Of a stretch of 64,000 bases of DNA, positions 63,223-64,000 are shown one piece after another (position 1 is the first letter of the stretch; each line of letters starts with the position of its first letter). A program made the position numbers and the translations under genes. This stretch comes from Schaalia sp. JY-X169 (GTDB lineage Bacteria; Actinomycetota; Actinomycetes; Actinomycetales; Actinomycetaceae), in the NCBI RefSeq assembly GCF_014069575.1, contig NZ_CP059675.1, positions 2,294,001-2,358,000 on the forward strand. The letters run 5' to 3'. Under the pieces are notes generated by a model. That model did not search any database and was not told where the DNA came from. It worked only from the letters and a program-made list of their open reading frames with translations.

Positions 63223-64000
63223 CTACCCGAACTCGCCCGGGTGCCTCGCCAAGTTGCCAAACCGGGCCTGGGCGCCCTGGAAGACAACTGGGATGGTATC
63301 GGTTGGACCATTGCGATGCTTCGCAACGATTATGTCGGCCTCACCAGGACGGTCCTCGGCATCATAGTAGTCGGGCCTATGCAACAGGAAAACCACGTCG
63401 GCATCCTGTTCCAGCGAACCGGATTCGCGTAGGTCAGCCATCATTGGCTTGTGATCACTGCGCTGCTCAGGTCCGCGATTCAACTGTGCTACAGCAATCA
63501 CCGGGAGTTCCAGCTCCTTAGCCAGCAGTTTCAGCGAACGAGAGAATTCTGAAACCTCTTGCTGACGGGATTCAACCCTCTTGCCGCTGGACATCAGTTG
63601 CAGGTAGTCGAGGACCACAAGGCCCAGGTTGTGCTGTTGCTTGAGACGGCGGCACTTCGAGCGGATCTCCAGCATTGACATGTTCGGAGAATCATCAATA
63701 TAGAGCGGTGCTGACGATACTTCACCCACACGTTTCGAGACCCTGGTCCAGTCGTCAGCTGTCATGTCACCCGAACGCATCTTCCCCAGAAAAACCCCCG
63801 TCTCCGCAGAAAGTAGGCGCATGGCTATCTCTGAACGCGACATTTCCAGACTGAACATGGCGGCCGCAATGTTGTTGTGAATGGCGGCGCTGCGACAGAT
63901 GTCGAGGGCGAGAGTTGACTTACCCATTGCCGGACGCGCAGCGATAATGACCATCTGTCCGGGGTGAAGCCCCTGCGTCAAGGAATCAAGATCAGAAAAC
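63223..64000 (-). CDS. dnaB: Replicative DNA helicase DnaB, C-terminal part (runs off window)
   Basis: The frame is open to the window edge, so the N-terminal domain is outside. The RecA-type core is complete: FSDLDSLTQGLHPGQMVIIA, Walker A ARPAMGKSTLALD, H1a strand FSLEMSRSEIAMRLL, Walker B LVVLDYLQLMSS, and the DnaB motif LNRGPEQRSDHKPMMADLRESGSLEQDAD. The arginine-finger region and KHRNGPT follow. No intein is present in the visible part. Loads at oriC and unwinds DNA ahead of the fork. Confidence 0.96.
   Translation of the reverse strand, partial: FSDLDSLTQGLHPGQMVIIAARPAMGKSTLALDICRSAAIHNNIAAAMFSLEMSRSEIAMRLLSAETGVFLGKMRSGDMTADDWTRVSKRVGEVSSAPLYIDDSPNMSMLEIRSKCRRLKQQHNLGLVVLDYLQLMSSGKRVESRQQEVSEFSRSLKLLAKELELPVIAVAQLNRGPEQRSDHKPMMADLRESGSLEQDADVVFLLHRPDYYDAEDRPGEADIIVAKHRNGPTDTIPVVFQGAQARFGNLARHPGEFG

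Overview
The window looks like chromosome from a moderately high-GC actinobacterium, most likely the order Actinomycetales (Actinomyces/Schaalia-type). The evidence is a WhiB-family Fe-S regulator, a Crp/GlxR-type regulator, a PonA2-type class A PBP, actinobacterial Tad pilus genes, DUF4244/DUF4177/DUF5926 proteins, a mycobacterial-type RpiB, and mixed ATG/GTG starts with strong translational coupling. A multisubunit pyruvate:ferredoxin oxidoreductase and a DUF2249 protein suggest facultatively anaerobic life. Gene order from the Tad locus through crp, whiB, ponA2 and a metallophosphoesterase matches the Rv3649-Rv3683 region of Mycobacterium tuberculosis in outline (from memory, not searched).

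Layout. 1-1.6 kb: C-terminal part of an MrfA/YprA-type DEAD/DEAH helicase. 1.8-13.1 kb: accessory DNA, namely a membrane coiled-coil protein, a four-gene type I restriction-modification operon (HTH/pseudo-methylase/TRD protein, hsdM, hsdS, hsdR), an SDR, a DUF2249 protein and a LacI-GH31 deletion scar. 13.1-18.5 kb (minus): Tad/Flp secretion genes. 18.6-20.7 kb: a membrane protein and an alpha/beta hydrolase that lacks the nucleophile serine. 20.7-22.1 kb: an insertion sequence. 22.3-27.3 kb: crp, a DUF4177 small gene, whiB, ponA2, a metallophosphoesterase and tRNA-Pro(CGG). 27.3-32.5 kb: YwiC-like protein, then a minus-strand run of WXG100-like protein, lipase-like hydrolase, holin-like protein, rocD and rpiB. 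32.6-36.3 kb: purB flanked by a second lipase-like hydrolase and its partner. 36.4-39.1 kb: copper chaperone and CPx-ATPase. 39.1-45 kb: 19-bp repeat array, glycosyltransferase, DUF5926, pgm and an MFS transporter. 45-50.3 kb: SbcCD-like pair and mgtE. 50.8-56.4 kb: oligopeptide ABC transporter. 56.4-62.1 kb (minus): porGAB, a GltD-like ferredoxin oxidoreductase and a P-loop kinase. 62.5-64 kb: small coiled-coil protein and the C-terminal part of DnaB.

The most unusual items are: (i) the gene translationally coupled to hsdM, which keeps the outline of an N6-adenine methyltransferase plus target-recognition domain but has lost the SAM-binding motif and NPPY/F; (ii) a copper ATPase whose metal-binding domain sits between the N and P domains; (iii) several non-coding repeat families (two copies of a ~70-bp palindrome, a 19-bp-period array that reverses orientation, a ~50-bp dispersed repeat, a perfect 17-bp-arm hairpin); (iv) the octamer CGAGGACG/CGTCCTCG, found at 56 or more sites. 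Start codons were chosen from ribosome-binding sites and overlaps read by eye. No database search was run; family names come from motif recognition.
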